From Halomarina pelagica (lineage in GTDB: Archaea > Halobacteriota > Halobacteria > Halobacteriales > Haloarculaceae), in the NCBI RefSeq assembly GCF_024228315.1, contig NZ_CP100455.1, positions 372,001 to 436,000 of the forward strand: a stretch of 64,000 nt of DNA, read 5' to 3'. Position numbers and translations under genes: made by a program. Shown here piece after piece: positions 26,362 through 36,095 of the stretch. The notes beneath the pieces are model-generated. The model searched no databases, had not been told where the DNA came from, and saw only the letters and a program-made list of their open reading frames with translations. Each line of letters opens with the position of its first letter. The first letter of the stretch is position 1.

Positions 26362-28242
26362 ATGCACTACATCGCAGGCATCGACATCGGCAACTCTAGT
26401 ACGGAGGTGGCGGTCCTCCGGCGGGCGGACGACCGCTGGGAGTTCGTCGCGACCAGCCTCTTTCGGACGACCGGGCTGAAGGGAACGACGGAGAACGTCC
26501 CGGGGATCGTGAACGCGCTCCGCGGGGCGGCAGACCGCGCGGGGATCGCGCTCTCGGACCTCGATCTCCTGCTGCTCAACGAGGCGGCACCCGTCATCGG
26601 GGACGTGGCGATGGAGACGATCACGGAGACCGTCGTCACGGAGTCGACGATGATCGGCCACGACCCGTCGACCCCGGGCGGCGTCGGGATCGGGCGGGGG
26701 ACGGTCCTCGACGTCGACGCGCCGTTCGACTCGGTCGATGGGGGGTCAGACGTGATCCTCGCCGTCCCCGGCTCCGTCGACTTCGCGATCGCCGCGTCGC
26801 GGATCAACGAGTGGTGGGCGGCGGGGTTCGACGTCGAGGGGGCGATCCTCGAGCGGGACGACGGCGTCCTCGTCGCCAACCGCCTCGACCGGGAGATCCC
26901 GATCGTCGACGAGGTCTCGCGGCTCGAGGACGTCCCCCGAGGACAGCCGGCCGCGGTCGAGGTAGCCCCCGAGGGGCGCACCGTCCAGGAGCTGTCGAAC
27001 CCCTACGGCATCGCCACCCTGTTCGACCTCTCGCCGGAGGAGACCCGGAAGGTCATCCCGGTCGCGCGGGCGCTCGTCGGGAACAAGTCCGCCGTCGTGA
27101 TCAAGACGCCGCGGGGAGACGTGGAGGAGCGGAGCATCCCGGCGGGGACGATCCGGATCACCGACCGGAACGGGAACACCGACGCCGTCGACACGGAGGA
27201 CGGTGCCGGCGCGATCATGGACGCCGTCGGGCGGGCGTGGCCGATCATGGACGTCACCGGCGAGTCCGGGACGAACGTCGGCGGGATGCTGAACCGCGCC
27301 CGCGCCGAGATGGCGGAGATCACCGACCAGGATCCCACGGAGATCCGGATCCGCGACCTGCTGGCCGTGGACACGCTCGTCCCGACCGAGGTGAAGGGGG
27401 CGGTCGCCGACGAGTTCACGCTCGAGAGCGCCGTCGGCGTCGCCTCGATGGTGAAGACGAGTCGGCTGCCCCTCCGGCAGATCGCCGACGCGCTCGAGGA
27501 GCGCCTGGACGTCGAGGTCCGAATCCAGGGCGTCGAGGCGACCATGGCCGTCCTCGGTGCCCTGACGACCCCCGGGACCGACTTCCCGCTCGCCATCCTC
27601 GACATCGGCGGCGGGTCGACCGACGCCGCCTACATGAACGAGGACCAGACCGTCGACTCGATCCACCTCGCGGGGGCGGGGGACATGGTCACGATGCTCA
27701 TCGACTCCGAACTCGGACTCGACGACCGCGAACTCGCGGAGGCGATCAAGGTCAACCCGCTCGCGACGGTCCAGACCCTCTACAGCGTCCAGCACGAGAG
27801 CGGTTCGGTCGAGTTCCTCGACGAACCGGTCCCCCCGGAGCTGTTCGGTCGGGTGGTCCTCCTGCGCGACGACGGCTCGATGGACCCGATCGTCGCCGAC
27901 CACGACCTCCGGACGATCCGGGAGGTGCGCCGCGAGGCGAAGTCGAAGGTGTTCGTCGAGAACGCCCGCCGCGCGCTCGAACTCATCACGCCGACGCGAA
28001 ACGTCCGGCACCTCCCGTTCGTCGTGATGGTCGGGCGGTCCGCGCTCGACTTCGAGATCCCGGAGATGATCTCCGACGCGCTCGCCGAGTACGGGATCGT
28101 CTGCGGTCGGGGGAACGTCCGCGGCGGACAGGGCCCGCGCAACGCCGTCGCGACCGGCCTCGCGCTCTCGCACATCGACGGCGGCGAGTACGTCGACCTC
28201 GACGCCGGGTTCGGGGGTCCCGCGGAGGGCGACGCCCGATGA
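26362..28242 (+). CDS. pduG: Diol dehydratase reactivase, large ATPase subunit
   Basis: A 626-residue chaperone-like ATPase that, with PduH, swaps inactivated cobalamin out of the dehydratase. The actin/Hsp70-type phosphate 1 loop is GIDIGNSSTEVAV (6-18) and the phosphate 2 loop is LDIGGGSTDAA (about 413-423). Between them lies the swivelling domain with DVTGESGTNVGGML. The length is near the roughly 610 residues usual for the family. It starts 61 bases after pduE and ends in an ATGA overlap with pduH. Its presence indicates the dehydratase is functional and suffers mechanism-based inactivation. Confidence 0.94.
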   Translation: MHYIAGIDIGNSSTEVAVLRRADDRWEFVATSLFRTTGLKGTTENVPGIVNALRGAADRAGIALSDLDLLLLNEAAPVIGDVAMETITETVVTESTMIGHDPSTPGGVGIGRGTVLDVDAPFDSVDGGSDVILAVPGSVDFAIAASRINEWWAAGFDVEGAILERDDGVLVANRLDREIPIVDEVSRLEDVPRGQPAAVEVAPEGRTVQELSNPYGIATLFDLSPEETRKVIPVARALVGNKSAVVIKTPRGDVEERSIPAGTIRITDRNGNTDAVDTEDGAGAIMDAVGRAWPIMDVTGESGTNVGGMLNRARAEMAEITDQDPTEIRIRDLLAVDTLVPTEVKGAVADEFTLESAVGVASMVKTSRLPLRQIADALEERLDVEVRIQGVEATMAVLGALTTPGTDFPLAILDIGGGSTDAAYMNEDQTVDSIHLAGAGDMVTMLIDSELGLDDRELAEAIKVNPLATVQTLYSVQHESGSVEFLDEPVPPELFGRVVLLRDDGSMDPIVADHDLRTIREVRREAKSKVFVENARRALELITPTRNVRHLPFVVMVGRSALDFEIPEMISDALAEYGIVCGRGNVRGGQGPRNAVATGLALSHIDGGEYVDLDAGFGGPAEGDAR

Positions 28243-28577
28243 CCGACGCGGACGCCCCGCCCGCGGTCCGCCTCGTGACCGCGTCCGACTGCGAGGCGCT
28301 CTCCCGGCAGGTCGCGCACGGGCTGGAGGAGGAGTCGGTGCCGGTTCGAGCCGCCGAGGCGGCGTTCGACGACCCGGTCGCGGCCGCGTTCGACGCCGCG
28401 GGCGAGTCCCGCCTCGAGATCGGCGTCGCGCTCTCCCCCGAACGGATCGTCCTCCACCACGAACGGCTGCCGTCCGCCGAGCCGCTGCTCGCCGTCGATC
28501 GACCGTCGCCCGCCGACGCCCGGCGGGTCGGGACGAACGCCGGACGACTCGCGAAACGGCTCCCGCTTCGGCTCTAG
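28239..28577 (+). CDS. pduH: Diol dehydratase reactivase, small subunit
   Basis: A 112-residue protein fitting PduH, which has the same fold as the dehydratase beta subunit and competes for it during reactivation. Visible features are CEALSRQVAHGLEEESVP, the central GVALSPERIVLHHERLP and PADARRVGTNAGRLAK at the end. It is the last gene of the operon, with an ATG overlapping the pduG stop. About 290 bases, including an AT-rich stretch at 28650-28745, separate it from the next gene. Confidence 0.88.
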   Translation: MTDADAPPAVRLVTASDCEALSRQVAHGLEEESVPVRAAEAAFDDPVAAAFDAAGESRLEIGVALSPERIVLHHERLPSAEPLLAVDRPSPADARRVGTNAGRLAKRLPLRL

Positions 28578-28868
28578 CGACCGCTGGCGGTCGATCCGTC
28601 TCCCCTCCGGATGGGAACGCGTACTGCACAGTGACGCTACGTCGTGTTCCACGTTAGTACCACCAATCAGTATCACTGAGCAGTGTTACTACTCAGTTGG
28701 ATTAATTAGTATAACTTTACACAAACGCTCTTCAGTTGCACTAGTCGCCGTGGTTCGTCCGTACGCACTTTCGGTACGAGCGGGCGGTCGAACGACGGAT
28801 CACTGCGCCGACCGCGTCGACCAGCGCGCGAGACGTAGCTTTACGCCCCCGGTGGCCGTGCCCGTCGT

Positions 28869-29264
28869 ATGGCCGATCCGTACTCGACGACGATCCAGGT
28901 GCGATTTCGCGACATCGACGCGATGGACCACGTCAACAGCGCGGTCTACGCGACCTACCTCGAACAGGCTCGGGCGGCGTTCTTTCGCGACGTCCTCGAC
29001 GAACGGCTCGATCGGGTGGACACGGTCATCGCCCGCCAGGAGATCGAGTACCGCCACCCGATCGACCTCGGCGACGCCGTCCGCGTCGACGTCGAGGTGT
29101 CGCGGCTGGGCGAGTCGAGCGTCACGATGACCTACGAGGTGTACGCCGACGGGGACCTGGCGGCGACCGCAGAGACCGTCCAGGTGGCCTACGACCGCGA
29201 GACGGAGCGGTCCCGCCCCCTGCCGGCGGCCTGGCGGGAGCGCATCGCGGCGCGAGAGGAGTGA
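28869..29264 (+). CDS. Acyl-CoA thioesterase (4HBT hotdog fold)
   Basis: A 131-residue hotdog thioesterase. The catalytic-region motif RFRDIDAMDHVNSAVYATYLEQAR is split over residues 12-35, with Asp15/Asp17 and the HVN turn typical of 4-hydroxybenzoyl-CoA thioesterase relatives. The middle strand EIEYRHPIDLGDAVRVDVEV follows. It would hydrolyse an acyl-CoA to acid and CoA in the cytoplasm; the chain length is not predictable. A stop codon and about 140 bases separate it from the FAD dehydrogenase gene. Confidence 0.87.
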   Translation: MADPYSTTIQVRFRDIDAMDHVNSAVYATYLEQARAAFFRDVLDERLDRVDTVIARQEIEYRHPIDLGDAVRVDVEVSRLGESSVTMTYEVYADGDLAATAETVQVAYDRETERSRPLPAAWRERIAAREE

Positions 29265-29407
29265 TACTGTCCGCCGTACGCCCGTCACGAATCCCGCCAC
29301 CGGCGGTCGACGCCACCGGCCAGCGCGATCTCGCGACCGGCGAGCGATGCGACGCGCAGAGAGCGGTACTCGATAACGCTTTTCAGATCGCGGGGCGATC
29401 TCGTCCT

Positions 29408-30787
29408 ATGCCCGACGTATCGTTCCTCGAGGACGTGCTCGCGGACGATCAGCTCTCGACGGCGGCGACCGACCGCGACCGCCACGCCCGCGACTGGGGG
29501 ACCGCCGAACGCGACGCGTCCCCGCCGGACGTCGTCGCCTGGCCGGAGTCGACCGAGGAGGTCGCCGCCGTGCTCGCGGCGGCGAACGAACGCGGCGTCC
29601 CGGTCACCCCCTTCGCCGCCGGGACGGGGATCGAGGGCAACGCCGTCCCCGCGCGGGGCGGCGTCAGCCTCGACCTGACGCGGATGGACTCGGTGCTCGA
29701 CGTCCGCCCGAGCGACCGACAGGTCGACGTGGAGCCGGGCGTGCTCGGCGGACGGGTCGACGAGGCGGTCGCCTCCGCGGGGCTCTTCTTCCCGCCGCTG
29801 CCGACGTCCGGCGACGTGGCGACGATCGGGGGGATGATCGCGACGAACGCGAGCGGCAAGCAGACCGTCAAGTACGGCAAGGTCGGCGACTGGGTGCGCG
29901 AACTCGAGGTCGTCCTCGCGGACGGATCGGTGATCACCCCCGGCACGAGGGCGAAGAAGAGTTCCTCCGGGTACGACCTCCGCGACCTGATCGTCGGCAG
30001 CGAGGGGACCCTCGGAGTCGTCACGCGAGCGACGCTGGAACTCGCCGGCCGACCCGACCAGATCCGCGCCGGGCGCGCCGTGTTCGGGGACCTCGACGAC
30101 GCGACCGCGGCCGTCGCCGACGTGATCCGGTCGGGCGTCGACGTCGCCGCGCTCGAACTCATCGACGCCCTGAGCGCGCGGATGGCGAACGCCTACATCG
30201 ACGCGGACCTCCCCGCCCGCCCGACCGTCTTCCTCGAGTTCCACGCGAACCACGGGATCGGGGAGGAAGTCGCGTTCTGCCGGCGCGTGCTCGAGGAGTA
30301 CGACCCGGTCGAGATCGAGATCGGAGACGAGCGAGCGGCGGACGACATCTGGGCGGCGCGGCGCGAACTCGCGGACGCGACGCGCGCCTACTACCCGGAT
30401 CGGGAGTCCATACACGCCGGCGACGTGGCCGTCCCGATCACCGCCTACCCCGACCTCGTCGGCGTCATCCACGCGCTCGCCGACGAGCACGACGTCCCCA
30501 TCCCCACGTTCGGTCACGCCGGCGACGGCAACGTCCACTTCGACGTCCTCGTTGATCCGGGGGACGACGGGCAGGTCGCGGCCGGTCACGCGATCTACGA
30601 CGCCATCGTCGAGCGCGCGATCGAACTCGGGGGCACCGCCACGGGCGAGCACGGCATCGGCCAGGGGAAGCGCCAGTTCCTCCGACTCGAACACGGGGAC
30701 GCGGGGGTGGCCGCGATGCGGGCGATCAAGGACGCCCTCGACCCCAACGGCACGCTCAACCCCGGGAAGATCTTCCCGGACGACTGA
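29408..30787 (+). CDS. FAD-linked oxidase, GlcD/D-lactate dehydrogenase type
   Basis: A 459-residue flavoprotein of the GlcD/Dld group that oxidises a 2-hydroxy acid such as D-lactate or glycolate. The FAD-binding type 4 domain has VPVTPFAAGTGIEGN (about 69-83), SGDVATIGGMIATNASGK and IVGSEGTLGVVT. The C-terminal oxidase domain has GHAGDGNVHFD and TATGEHGIGQGKRQFL, ending in LNPGKIFPDD. The start at 29408 (MPDVSFLEDVL) fits the family; the longer frame from 29261 is non-homologous. No separate iron-sulfur (GlcF) partner is beside it. Confidence 0.9.
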   Translation: MPDVSFLEDVLADDQLSTAATDRDRHARDWGTAERDASPPDVVAWPESTEEVAAVLAAANERGVPVTPFAAGTGIEGNAVPARGGVSLDLTRMDSVLDVRPSDRQVDVEPGVLGGRVDEAVASAGLFFPPLPTSGDVATIGGMIATNASGKQTVKYGKVGDWVRELEVVLADGSVITPGTRAKKSSSGYDLRDLIVGSEGTLGVVTRATLELAGRPDQIRAGRAVFGDLDDATAAVADVIRSGVDVAALELIDALSARMANAYIDADLPARPTVFLEFHANHGIGEEVAFCRRVLEEYDPVEIEIGDERAADDIWAARRELADATRAYYPDRESIHAGDVAVPITAYPDLVGVIHALADEHDVPIPTFGHAGDGNVHFDVLVDPGDDGQVAAGHAIYDAIVERAIELGGTATGEHGIGQGKRQFLRLEHGDAGVAAMRAIKDALDPNGTLNPGKIFPDD

Positions 30788-30912
30788 CGGTCCGTGGGCG
30801 TCATCCTGACAGTGTCATTACGAGACGTACGTGATCGCCGCCTGATGGTCCCGCAGTGACCACGTTCTGCGGCAACAGACACTGCTAAGTACCCCTAGAT
30901 GTACTTGCTGCT

Positions 30913-32022
30913 ATGTCAGAGAGAACCTCGCTCAGTCGGCGGCGGTTGTTGCGGGCGACCGGCCTTTCGAGCGCGGCCGCCCTCGCGGGATGCCTGGGCG
31001 GCGGTGGCGGCGGGAGTCAGCGAGTGCCGACGGACGTCGGCGAGTGGCCGCCCACGGAGTACAACGAGGAACTGATCGTGTGGAACTGGTACGACGACTG
31101 GGCCTCGTGGGCGAAGGGGGCGTTCGAGAAGGAACACGGCGTCTCGGTGACCACGAGCGGGTACTCCTCGCCGAATCAGTGGTACTCCAAGTTGCAGTCC
31201 GGCGGTGCCGGGATCGACAACATCGCCGGGACGACCAACTGGGTCGAGCGGTCGATCGAGAACGACTTCCTGCACGAGATCCCGGTCGACCTCATGCCGG
31301 CGTGGGGGAACATCACCGATCGTATCAAAGAGGTCTCGTCCTACCAGAAGGACGGGAAGACGTACGGGGTCCCGGAGAGCCTGGTGCTCTACCCGCTGAC
31401 GTACAACACCGACTACTTCGACGCCGCGCCGTCGTCGTGGGACGTCCTGTGGAGCGACGAACACCGGGGGAAGATCGTGATGTGGGACAACTCCACCGTC
31501 TCCTGTCAGATCGCGGCGCTCTACACCGGGCAAGACCCCATCCGGCCGAAGGACTACGCGGAGATCGAGGAGGTGCTGAAACAGCAGAAGCCGCTGCTCA
31601 AGACCTACTGGGGCGACTACGAGCAGGCGCAGCAACTGTTCGTGAACGAGGACGTCGTCGCCGGGCCGCTCACCATGGGCCGGACGTACACGGCCCGCTT
31701 CAAGGAGGGCGCGCCGGTTCACTACACCGCGCCGAAGGAGGGCGCGATGTACACGAGCGACCTGTTCGTCATCCCGAAGAGCGCGCCCAACCCGATCGCC
31801 AGCCTCCTGTTCACCGACTGGGCCAGCCAGCCGGCGGTGGCGGCGAAGCTGTTCGAGACGATGGGGTACAAACCCGCCGTCGACATCTCCGATCAGCTCT
31901 CCGAGCGGGACCTGAAGTTCACGACCTGGTCGGACGACTGGAACCTCGTCTTTCAGGAGACGCTCTCCGACGACGTGCGTTCGAAGTACGACGAGATCTG
32001 GACGGCCGTCAAGGCGGCCTGA
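30913..32022 (+). CDS. ABC transporter substrate-binding lipoprotein, polyamine type
   Basis: A 369-residue extracellular binding protein of the PotD/spermidine-putrescine group. The N-terminus has a Tat motif (SRRRLL, 8-13) and a lipobox ending at Cys27 (AGC), followed by a Gly-rich spacer. This is the usual haloarchaeal Tat-exported, lipid-anchored form. The mature domain starts at LIVWNWYDDWASW, and GVPESLVLYPLTYNTDYF is a typical hinge segment. Operon with an ATPase and two permeases (6-base gap, then overlaps). The ligand could be a polyamine, a small amine or another compound; neighbours do not decide it. Confidence 0.9.
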   Translation: MSERTSLSRRRLLRATGLSSAAALAGCLGGGGGGSQRVPTDVGEWPPTEYNEELIVWNWYDDWASWAKGAFEKEHGVSVTTSGYSSPNQWYSKLQSGGAGIDNIAGTTNWVERSIENDFLHEIPVDLMPAWGNITDRIKEVSSYQKDGKTYGVPESLVLYPLTYNTDYFDAAPSSWDVLWSDEHRGKIVMWDNSTVSCQIAALYTGQDPIRPKDYAEIEEVLKQQKPLLKTYWGDYEQAQQLFVNEDVVAGPLTMGRTYTARFKEGAPVHYTAPKEGAMYTSDLFVIPKSAPNPIASLLFTDWASQPAVAAKLFETMGYKPAVDISDQLSERDLKFTTWSDDWNLVFQETLSDDVRSKYDEIWTAVKAA

Positions 32023-32028
32023 TCCCGG

Positions 32029-33102
32029 ATGGCGCTGCTCAACGTCTCGGGGCTCACGAAACGCTTCGGCGACCTCACGGCCGTCGACGACGCCACCTTC
32101 GAGGTCGAGGACGGGGAGTTCGTCTCGATCCTCGGCCCGTCCGGGAGCGGCAAGTCCACGATCCTCCGGATGATCGCGGGGTTCGAGGAGCCGACCGCCG
32201 GCTCCATCGACCTCGCGGGGGAGGAACTGGTCGGTACGCCCCCCTTCGAGCGCGACCTCAACATGGTGTTTCAGAACCTCGCGCTCTTTCCCCACCTCAC
32301 GGTCGCCGAGAACGTCCAGTACGGGCTGAAACAGAAGGGCGTCTCACCGGCCGAGCGCGAGTCGCGCACCGAGGAGATGCTCGCGATGGTCCGCCTCGAC
32401 GGTTACGGGCCGCGGACGCCCGACGAACTCTCCGGCGGGGAGCAACAGCGGGTCGCGCTCGCCCGGGCGCTTGTCAACGAACCGGCGCTCATCCTGTTCG
32501 ACGAGCCGCTGTCGTCGCTCGACCGGAAGCTCCGCCAGCACATGCAGTCGGAGCTACAGCGCATTCAGTCGGAGACGGGGATCACCTTCCTCTACGTCAC
32601 CCACGACCAGGAGGTCGCGCTGTCCGTCTCGGATCGCCTCGTCGTCCTCGACGACGGCGTCGTCGAGCAGATCGGGAGCGTCGAGGCGCTGTACGAGACG
32701 CCGAACTCGCAGTTCGTCGCCGACTTCATCGGTGATGTCAACACCGTTCCCGCGACCGTGTCCGCCGTCGCCGACGACCGCGTGACGCTCGCGACCGACG
32801 GCGGCGACGTCTCCGTCGCGAGAACCGTCGCCGACGGCGTCTCCGCGGGCGACGCGGTGAACGTCTGCGTCCGCCCCCACCACGTCCGCCTCGGGAACGG
32901 CGCGTCCGGCGCGTTCGTCACCCCGGGCGTCGTCAGAAACCGGAGTTATCGGGGGAGCGACGTCGTCTACACGGTCGACACCGACGCGTGGGGGCCGCTC
33001 ACCGCGGACGTCCGCGGCGGCGACTTCGAGGTGGGCGAGGCGGTGACGCTCGCGTGGGACGAACGCGACGTCCACCTCTTCGCGGCCGAGGGGGGAGCCT
33101 GA
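32029..33102 (+). CDS. ABC transporter ATP-binding protein (PotA type)
   Basis: A 357-residue ATPase. Walker A is GPSGSGKST (36-44), the signature is LSGGEQQRVALARAL (about 133-147), Walker B is LILFDEPLSSLD, and the H-loop is YVTHDQEVAL. A C-terminal TOBE-like domain (about 240-350) is present, as in PotA/MalK-type importers. Lies 6 bases after the binding-protein gene and its stop overlaps the first permease start (TGATG). Confidence 0.93.
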   Translation: MALLNVSGLTKRFGDLTAVDDATFEVEDGEFVSILGPSGSGKSTILRMIAGFEEPTAGSIDLAGEELVGTPPFERDLNMVFQNLALFPHLTVAENVQYGLKQKGVSPAERESRTEEMLAMVRLDGYGPRTPDELSGGEQQRVALARALVNEPALILFDEPLSSLDRKLRQHMQSELQRIQSETGITFLYVTHDQEVALSVSDRLVVLDDGVVEQIGSVEALYETPNSQFVADFIGDVNTVPATVSAVADDRVTLATDGGDVSVARTVADGVSAGDAVNVCVRPHHVRLGNGASGAFVTPGVVRNRSYRGSDVVYTVDTDAWGPLTADVRGGDFEVGEAVTLAWDERDVHLFAAEGGA

Positions 33103-34022
33103 TGGCCGACGCGACGACGACGACCGAGGCGACCGGAACGGGACGCGAGCGTCTCCGCGGCCTCGTGGCCTTCTTCCGCGAGCGACCGCGGCTGAAGGTG
33201 GGCGCGATCGCGGGGATCCCGTACGCCGTGCTCACCGTCTTCTTCGTGCTCCCTCTGCTGGTGATGCTCCTCATCTCGTTCCGTCAGGGGACGATCGACG
33301 GCCCGTTCACCGTCGAGAACTACGTCGCGTTTCTCACCTCCTCCACGTACCTCACGGTGGTGTGGCGGACGTTCCTCATCACGGTCCAGGTGACGGCCGT
33401 CGTGACGGTCGTCGGGTACGCGCTCGCCTACAGCATCGTCCGGTTCTCGCGGCGGACGACGCTGCTGTTGCTGCTCGTCATCCTGCCGTTCTGGACGAGT
33501 TACATCATCCGGATGTACGCCTGGATCAACATCCTCCAGCGCGGCGGGGTGCTCGACTCGACGCTCGTCCTCCTCGGCGTGCTCGACCAGCCCGCGGGGT
33601 TCCTCTACAGCCAGCCCGCGGTGATGGTCGGGTTCGTCTACGTCTGGCTCCCGCTCGCGGTGCTCCCGTTCTACGCGTCGCTGGCGAACATGGATCCCGA
33701 CCTCGTCGAGGCCGCGAAGGACCTCGGTGCGGGACCGATCAAAGCGTTCGTCACCGTGACGCTCCCGACGACGATCAACGGGGTCGTGACGGGGGTGATC
33801 CTCGTCTTCATCCCCACGTTCGGGTCGTTCATCACGCCCCGCCTGCTCGGCGGGACGAACAACGTGATGATCGGGATGATCATCGAGAACCAGTTCAAGG
33901 AGGCGTTCAACTGGCCGTTCGGCGCGGCCATCGGGATCGTCATCTCGGCCGTCGTCGTCGCGTTGCTCGTCGCGGGCGCGCGCGTCGGCGGCGACCTCTT
34001 CGACGGGGGTGAGCGGGCGTGA
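33102..34022 (+). CDS. ABC transporter permease (PotB type)
   Basis: A 306-residue inner-membrane permease with six or seven helices. The first begins at about residue 45 (GIPYAVLTVFFVLPLLVMLLI). The ATPase-contact loop is EAAKDLGAGPIKAFVTVTLP (about 205-224), an EAA motif. The polar N-terminus of about 35 residues is longer than usual. The ATG at 33102 overlaps the ATPase stop; a longer in-frame extension lies inside the ATPase gene and is rejected. Confidence 0.9.
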   Translation: MADATTTTEATGTGRERLRGLVAFFRERPRLKVGAIAGIPYAVLTVFFVLPLLVMLLISFRQGTIDGPFTVENYVAFLTSSTYLTVVWRTFLITVQVTAVVTVVGYALAYSIVRFSRRTTLLLLLVILPFWTSYIIRMYAWINILQRGGVLDSTLVLLGVLDQPAGFLYSQPAVMVGFVYVWLPLAVLPFYASLANMDPDLVEAAKDLGAGPIKAFVTVTLPTTINGVVTGVILVFIPTFGSFITPRLLGGTNNVMIGMIIENQFKEAFNWPFGAAIGIVISAVVVALLVAGARVGGDLFDGGERA

Positions 34023-34849
34023 GCGTCGTCGCGAGCGTCGAGCGGTTCGTCCACCGCCGCGGCGCGTCGATGGCGCGCGTCGTGACGGCGCTCGTGTTCG
34101 CCTTCCTGTGGGTACCGATCGCCGTCCTCGTGCTCATGTCGTTCGCGGAAGGGGGCGTCCTCTCGTTCCCGCCGGAACGACTCACGCTGAAGTGGTACGA
34201 GGCGTTCCTCCGGAACGACGCCGCGCTCGACGCCATCGTGACGACGCTCACGGTGAGCGTCCCGGCGACGCTCCTCACGGTGACGCTCGCGACCCTGCTC
34301 GCGTACGCGGTCGACCGGTTCGAGTTCCCCGGTCGGGGGCTGCTCCAGTTGCTCGCCACGCTCCCCGTGGTCGTCCCGCTCGTCGTCACGGCCGTTGCGC
34401 TGGTGCTGTTCTTCGGCGTCGTCCGCCCGATCGTCGCCGTCTCCGGCTACCCGGCGGTCGTCGTCGCGCACGTCGTCAGGACGATTCCCTTCGCGGCGCT
34501 CGTCATCATTCCGACGTTCCTGACGTTCGACCGCCGACTGGAGGAGGCGTCGAAGGACCTGGGCGCGGACGAACTCCAGACGTTCCTCCAGGTGACGCTC
34601 CCCAACGTCTTCCCGGGGATCGTCGCGGGCGGCCTGCTCGCGTTCACGCTCTCGTTCAACGAGTTCGTCTTCACCTACTTCGTGAAGGACACCACGACGA
34701 CGACCCTCCCGGTCTACATCTGGAACCAGATCCGCTACAACGTCACCCCGGAGGTGAACGTCATCAGCGTCGTCTTCCTCGGCGTCGCCGTGACGCTCGT
34801 GCTCGTCGCCGTCTCGCTCACCCGCGTGGAGCTGATCGCGCGCCGGTGA
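34019..34849 (+). CDS. ABC transporter permease (PotC type)
   Basis: A 276-residue second permease of the importer with about six helices. The EAA-like loop is EEASKDLGADELQTFLQVTLP (20 residues of it at about 176-196), and the C-terminal FNEFVFTYFVKDTTTTTLPV region is typical of PotC. It starts at a GTG overlapping the previous stop (GTGA), which completes a tightly coupled four-gene transporter operon. Confidence 0.9.
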   Translation: MSVVASVERFVHRRGASMARVVTALVFAFLWVPIAVLVLMSFAEGGVLSFPPERLTLKWYEAFLRNDAALDAIVTTLTVSVPATLLTVTLATLLAYAVDRFEFPGRGLLQLLATLPVVVPLVVTAVALVLFFGVVRPIVAVSGYPAVVVAHVVRTIPFAALVIIPTFLTFDRRLEEASKDLGADELQTFLQVTLPNVFPGIVAGGLLAFTLSFNEFVFTYFVKDTTTTTLPVYIWNQIRYNVTPEVNVISVVFLGVAVTLVLVAVSLTRVELIARR

Positions 34850-34931
34850 ACGGCCGCCGTCGCGCCCACCTGTCGCGTCTCCGTACCGTCACAAGGGCAA
34901 CTTAATGTTCCCCCGGCGTTCAGGAAGCGGT

Positions 34932-36095
34932 ATGTCACCGAACGACGTATTCTCCCGGCCGATGGGGAGCCGTCGGGTCAGCGGGATGCGCGAGTCGGTC
35001 ATCCGCGAGATGACCCGCGAGGCGCACGCCCACGGCGCGATCAACCTCTCGCAGGGGATCCCCGACGAGGACGAGACGCCGCCGTCGGTGAAGCGCGCGG
35101 CGAAGGAGGCCGTCGACTCGTCGAGCCAGTACACGATCACGTGGGGGCTCCCCGAACTCCGCGAGGCGATCGCGGCGCGCTACGCCGAGTGGAAGGGGGT
35201 CGAGTACGACCCGACGACCGAGGTGACCGTGACTTGCGGGACGAGCGAGGGGATCATGTCGACGCTCCTCTCGCTGTGCGACCCGGGCGACGGCGTCATC
35301 TACTTCGAACCGACCTACGAGAGCTACATCCCCGGCGTGCAGTTCGCGGAGGGCCGGCCCGTCCCGATCGACATCACCGACGGCCTCGAGGTCGAGGCCG
35401 ACGCCCTGTGGGAGGCCGCGGCGGACGCGGAACTGCTCGTGCTGAACCACCCGCAGAACCCGACGGGGAAGGTGTTCACGCCCGACGAACTCGAACTCGT
35501 CGCGGAGGTGGCCAGCGAGGAGGACCTCGTCGTCGTCACCGACGAGATCTACGAGCACATCGTCTACGTCGACGACTACCTGAGCCCCGTCGAGGTCGGC
35601 GACCTCGCGGACCGGACGGTCGTCTGCACCGGGATGTCGAAGACGTTCTCCGTGACGGGCTGGCGCGTCGGCTTCGTCCTCGCGCCCGAACCGCTCGCCG
35701 CCGAACTCCGGAAGTTCCACGACTACACCAGCATCTGCGCGCCGACGCCCTTCCAGCGGGCAGGCGTCGAGGCGCTCTCGCTCCCCGAGTCCTACTACGC
35801 CGACCTCGCGGACTCCTACGAGCGCCGCCGCGACCTGCTGTACGACGGCCTCCGCGACGTCGGTCTCGACCCGGTGAAACCCGACGGCGCGTACTACATG
35901 CTCACGCGCTACCCCACCGACGAGGCGGACACCGACTTCACCCTGCGGCTCATCCGCGAGGCGGGCGTCGCGGTCGTCCCCGGGAGCAGCTTCTACACCG
36001 ACGAGGGTCCCGACTGGGTGCGCTTTACCTTCTCGCGCAACGAGGGGACGATCGAGGAGGCGCTCTCCCGCCTCGAGGAACACCGCTTCTGGTGA
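34932..36095 (+). CDS. PLP-dependent aminotransferase, class I/II
   Basis: A 387-residue fold-type I aminotransferase, similar in layout to aspartate/aromatic aminotransferases. NLSQGIPDEDETPP opens the substrate region; HPQNPTGKVF contacts PLP. The Schiff-base lysine is Lys237 in GMSKTFSVTGWRVGF, and RFTFSRN near the C-terminus holds the carboxylate-binding Arg. ATG 34932 is chosen because the frame upstream (MFPRRSGSG) is unlike the family. It follows the polyamine-type ABC operon by about 80 bases but has its own AT-rich leader, so coupling is uncertain. The donor amino acid is not predictable. Confidence 0.9.
   Translation: MSPNDVFSRPMGSRRVSGMRESVIREMTREAHAHGAINLSQGIPDEDETPPSVKRAAKEAVDSSSQYTITWGLPELREAIAARYAEWKGVEYDPTTEVTVTCGTSEGIMSTLLSLCDPGDGVIYFEPTYESYIPGVQFAEGRPVPIDITDGLEVEADALWEAAADAELLVLNHPQNPTGKVFTPDELELVAEVASEEDLVVVTDEIYEHIVYVDDYLSPVEVGDLADRTVVCTGMSKTFSVTGWRVGFVLAPEPLAAELRKFHDYTSICAPTPFQRAGVEALSLPESYYADLADSYERRRDLLYDGLRDVGLDPVKPDGAYYMLTRYPTDEADTDFTLRLIREAGVAVVPGSSFYTDEGPDWVRFTFSRNEGTIEEALSRLEEHRFW

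Noticed and set aside
24264-26363. 699-codon minus-strand open frame
   Set aside because: Shadow of pduC, D and E; the plus-strand frames match known subunits along their length.
23583-28577. Bacterial microcompartment locus
   Set aside because: No shell-protein gene is present and the encapsulation peptides are absent from PduD and PduE.
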